Assembly: GCA_028818995.1 (NCBI GenBank)
Contig: JAPPMR010000209.1
Coordinates: forward strand, 1-5,242
Reading direction: 5' to 3'
DNA length: 5,242 bases
Source: Candidatus Poribacteria bacterium
GTDB lineage: Bacteria > Poribacteria > WGA-4E > WGA-3G
Shown here: in pieces, positions 4,955 to 5,242 of the stretch
Numbering within the stretch: position 1 is the stretch's first letter
How the letters are laid out: each line of letters opens with the position of its first letter
Notes under the pieces: generated by a model
Seen by the model: the letters and a program-made list of their open reading frames with translations, nothing else
Told to the model about the DNA's origin: nothing
Databases searched by the model: none
Translations under genes and position numbers: made by a program

Positions 4955-5242
4955 TTAAATACCCATGCGGAGGGCGACAGCTGCAAGCAGAATCAGCAAT
5001 GAAACTACACCCATGAGACTGGATACGATAGACATTTGCTTGCGGAGTTGCTTGGCTTGAGGAGGAAGTTCTTCTGTTTCGGGGTCTAATCCTTCAATTG
5101 CCGCTGATAACCGTGGACCGAAGACAAAACCGTGAAGCGCGGTTAAAATAAGCAGCGCAATGAATAATATTAGTTTGATAAGGAGTGTTCGCATGAAGCT
5201 ATTGATGCCCTCTGAACCAGAAGACGAACCTAAGCCTATTGC
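4955..5242 (-). CDS. CopD/DUF4149-like small membrane protein, 5' end beyond window
   Basis: The frame is open from the window edge to a TAA at 4955, giving 95 residues. The ATG at 5192-5194 has no well-placed ribosome site and no in-frame stop precedes it, so the protein probably begins outside the window. Two membrane helices are evident: LLIKLILFIALLILTALHGF, and a second one near the C terminus ending in LLILLAAVALRMGI. They are joined by an acidic, Pro-rich loop of about 27 residues. The pattern K-x-(hydrophobic)-ALH-x-F-x-x-GPRL, then a basic segment and a last helix, resembles the C-terminal half of CopD/DUF4149 integral membrane proteins, which are usually about 150 residues. The function of such proteins is poorly defined, with copper transport proposed for some. 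It appears unrelated to the CRISPR genes and probably marks the locus border. Confidence 0.6.
   Translation of the reverse strand, partial: AIGLGSSSGSEGINSFMRTLLIKLILFIALLILTALHGFVFGPRLSAAIEGLDPETEELPPQAKQLRKQMSIVSSLMGVVSLLILLAAVALRMGI

Noticed and set aside
4955..5194. A complete 79-residue membrane protein starting at the ATG at 5192-5194.
   Set aside because: There is no stop between the window edge and this ATG, the ribosome site is poor, and the family resemblance implies another membrane segment upstream. It is therefore called a 5'-partial gene.

Overview
The window carries most of the effector part of a type I-B CRISPR-Cas system, subtype Tneap, also called the Cst or DevR type. It is probably from a mesophilic bacterium. 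Strong Shine-Dalgarno (SD) sites and near-consensus sigma-70 promoters (TTGACA/TATAAT) point to Bacteria rather than Archaea. A REP-associated tyrosine transposase (RAYT) with a GC-rich palindrome inside its own reading frame is typical of repeat-rich genomes such as Candidatus Poribacteria or cyanobacteria. I cannot fix the phylum from the sequence, so treat that as a weak inference.

Every gene I can support is on the minus strand, so transcription runs from high to low coordinates. From the right edge: (1) the C-terminal part of a small CopD/DUF4149-like membrane protein, cut by the window edge (4955-5242); (2) cas6, the pre-crRNA processing endoribonuclease (4074-4826); (3) a 359-bp AT-rich non-coding interval (3715-4073) with several promoters and repeats; (4) cas8b1/cst1 (2332-3714), cas7/cst2 (1304-2329) and cas5 (567-1307), packed with a 2-nt gap and then a 4-nt overlap, clearly one translationally linked operon; (5) a RAYT transposase gene (1-511) starting 55 bp after the cas5 stop, preceded by a degenerate copy of the palindrome it also contains.

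Together Cas6 would cut the CRISPR transcript and keep or hand over the crRNA. Cas5 would cap its 5' handle, Cas7 would form the backbone and Cas8 would recognise the PAM. The small subunit Cas11 appears to be supplied by an internal start inside cas8: a perfect AAAGGAGG SD lies 8 nt before an in-frame ATG at codon 335, predicting a 126-residue product. No cas3, cas4, cas1, cas2 or CRISPR array is visible; they would have to lie beyond the RAYT or elsewhere.

The most intriguing non-coding stretch is the cas6-cas8 gap. It holds a perfect TTGACA-N17-TATAAT promoter whose predicted transcript begins within a few bases of an eight-codon mini-ORF, followed by a small hairpin. A second strong promoter drives cas8, and a third promoter-like site lies just after cas6. 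This is the same position in which the CreTA RNA toxin-antitoxin guards the type I-B system of Haloarcula hispanica. A CreTA-like addiction or attenuator element is a reasonable but unproven reading.
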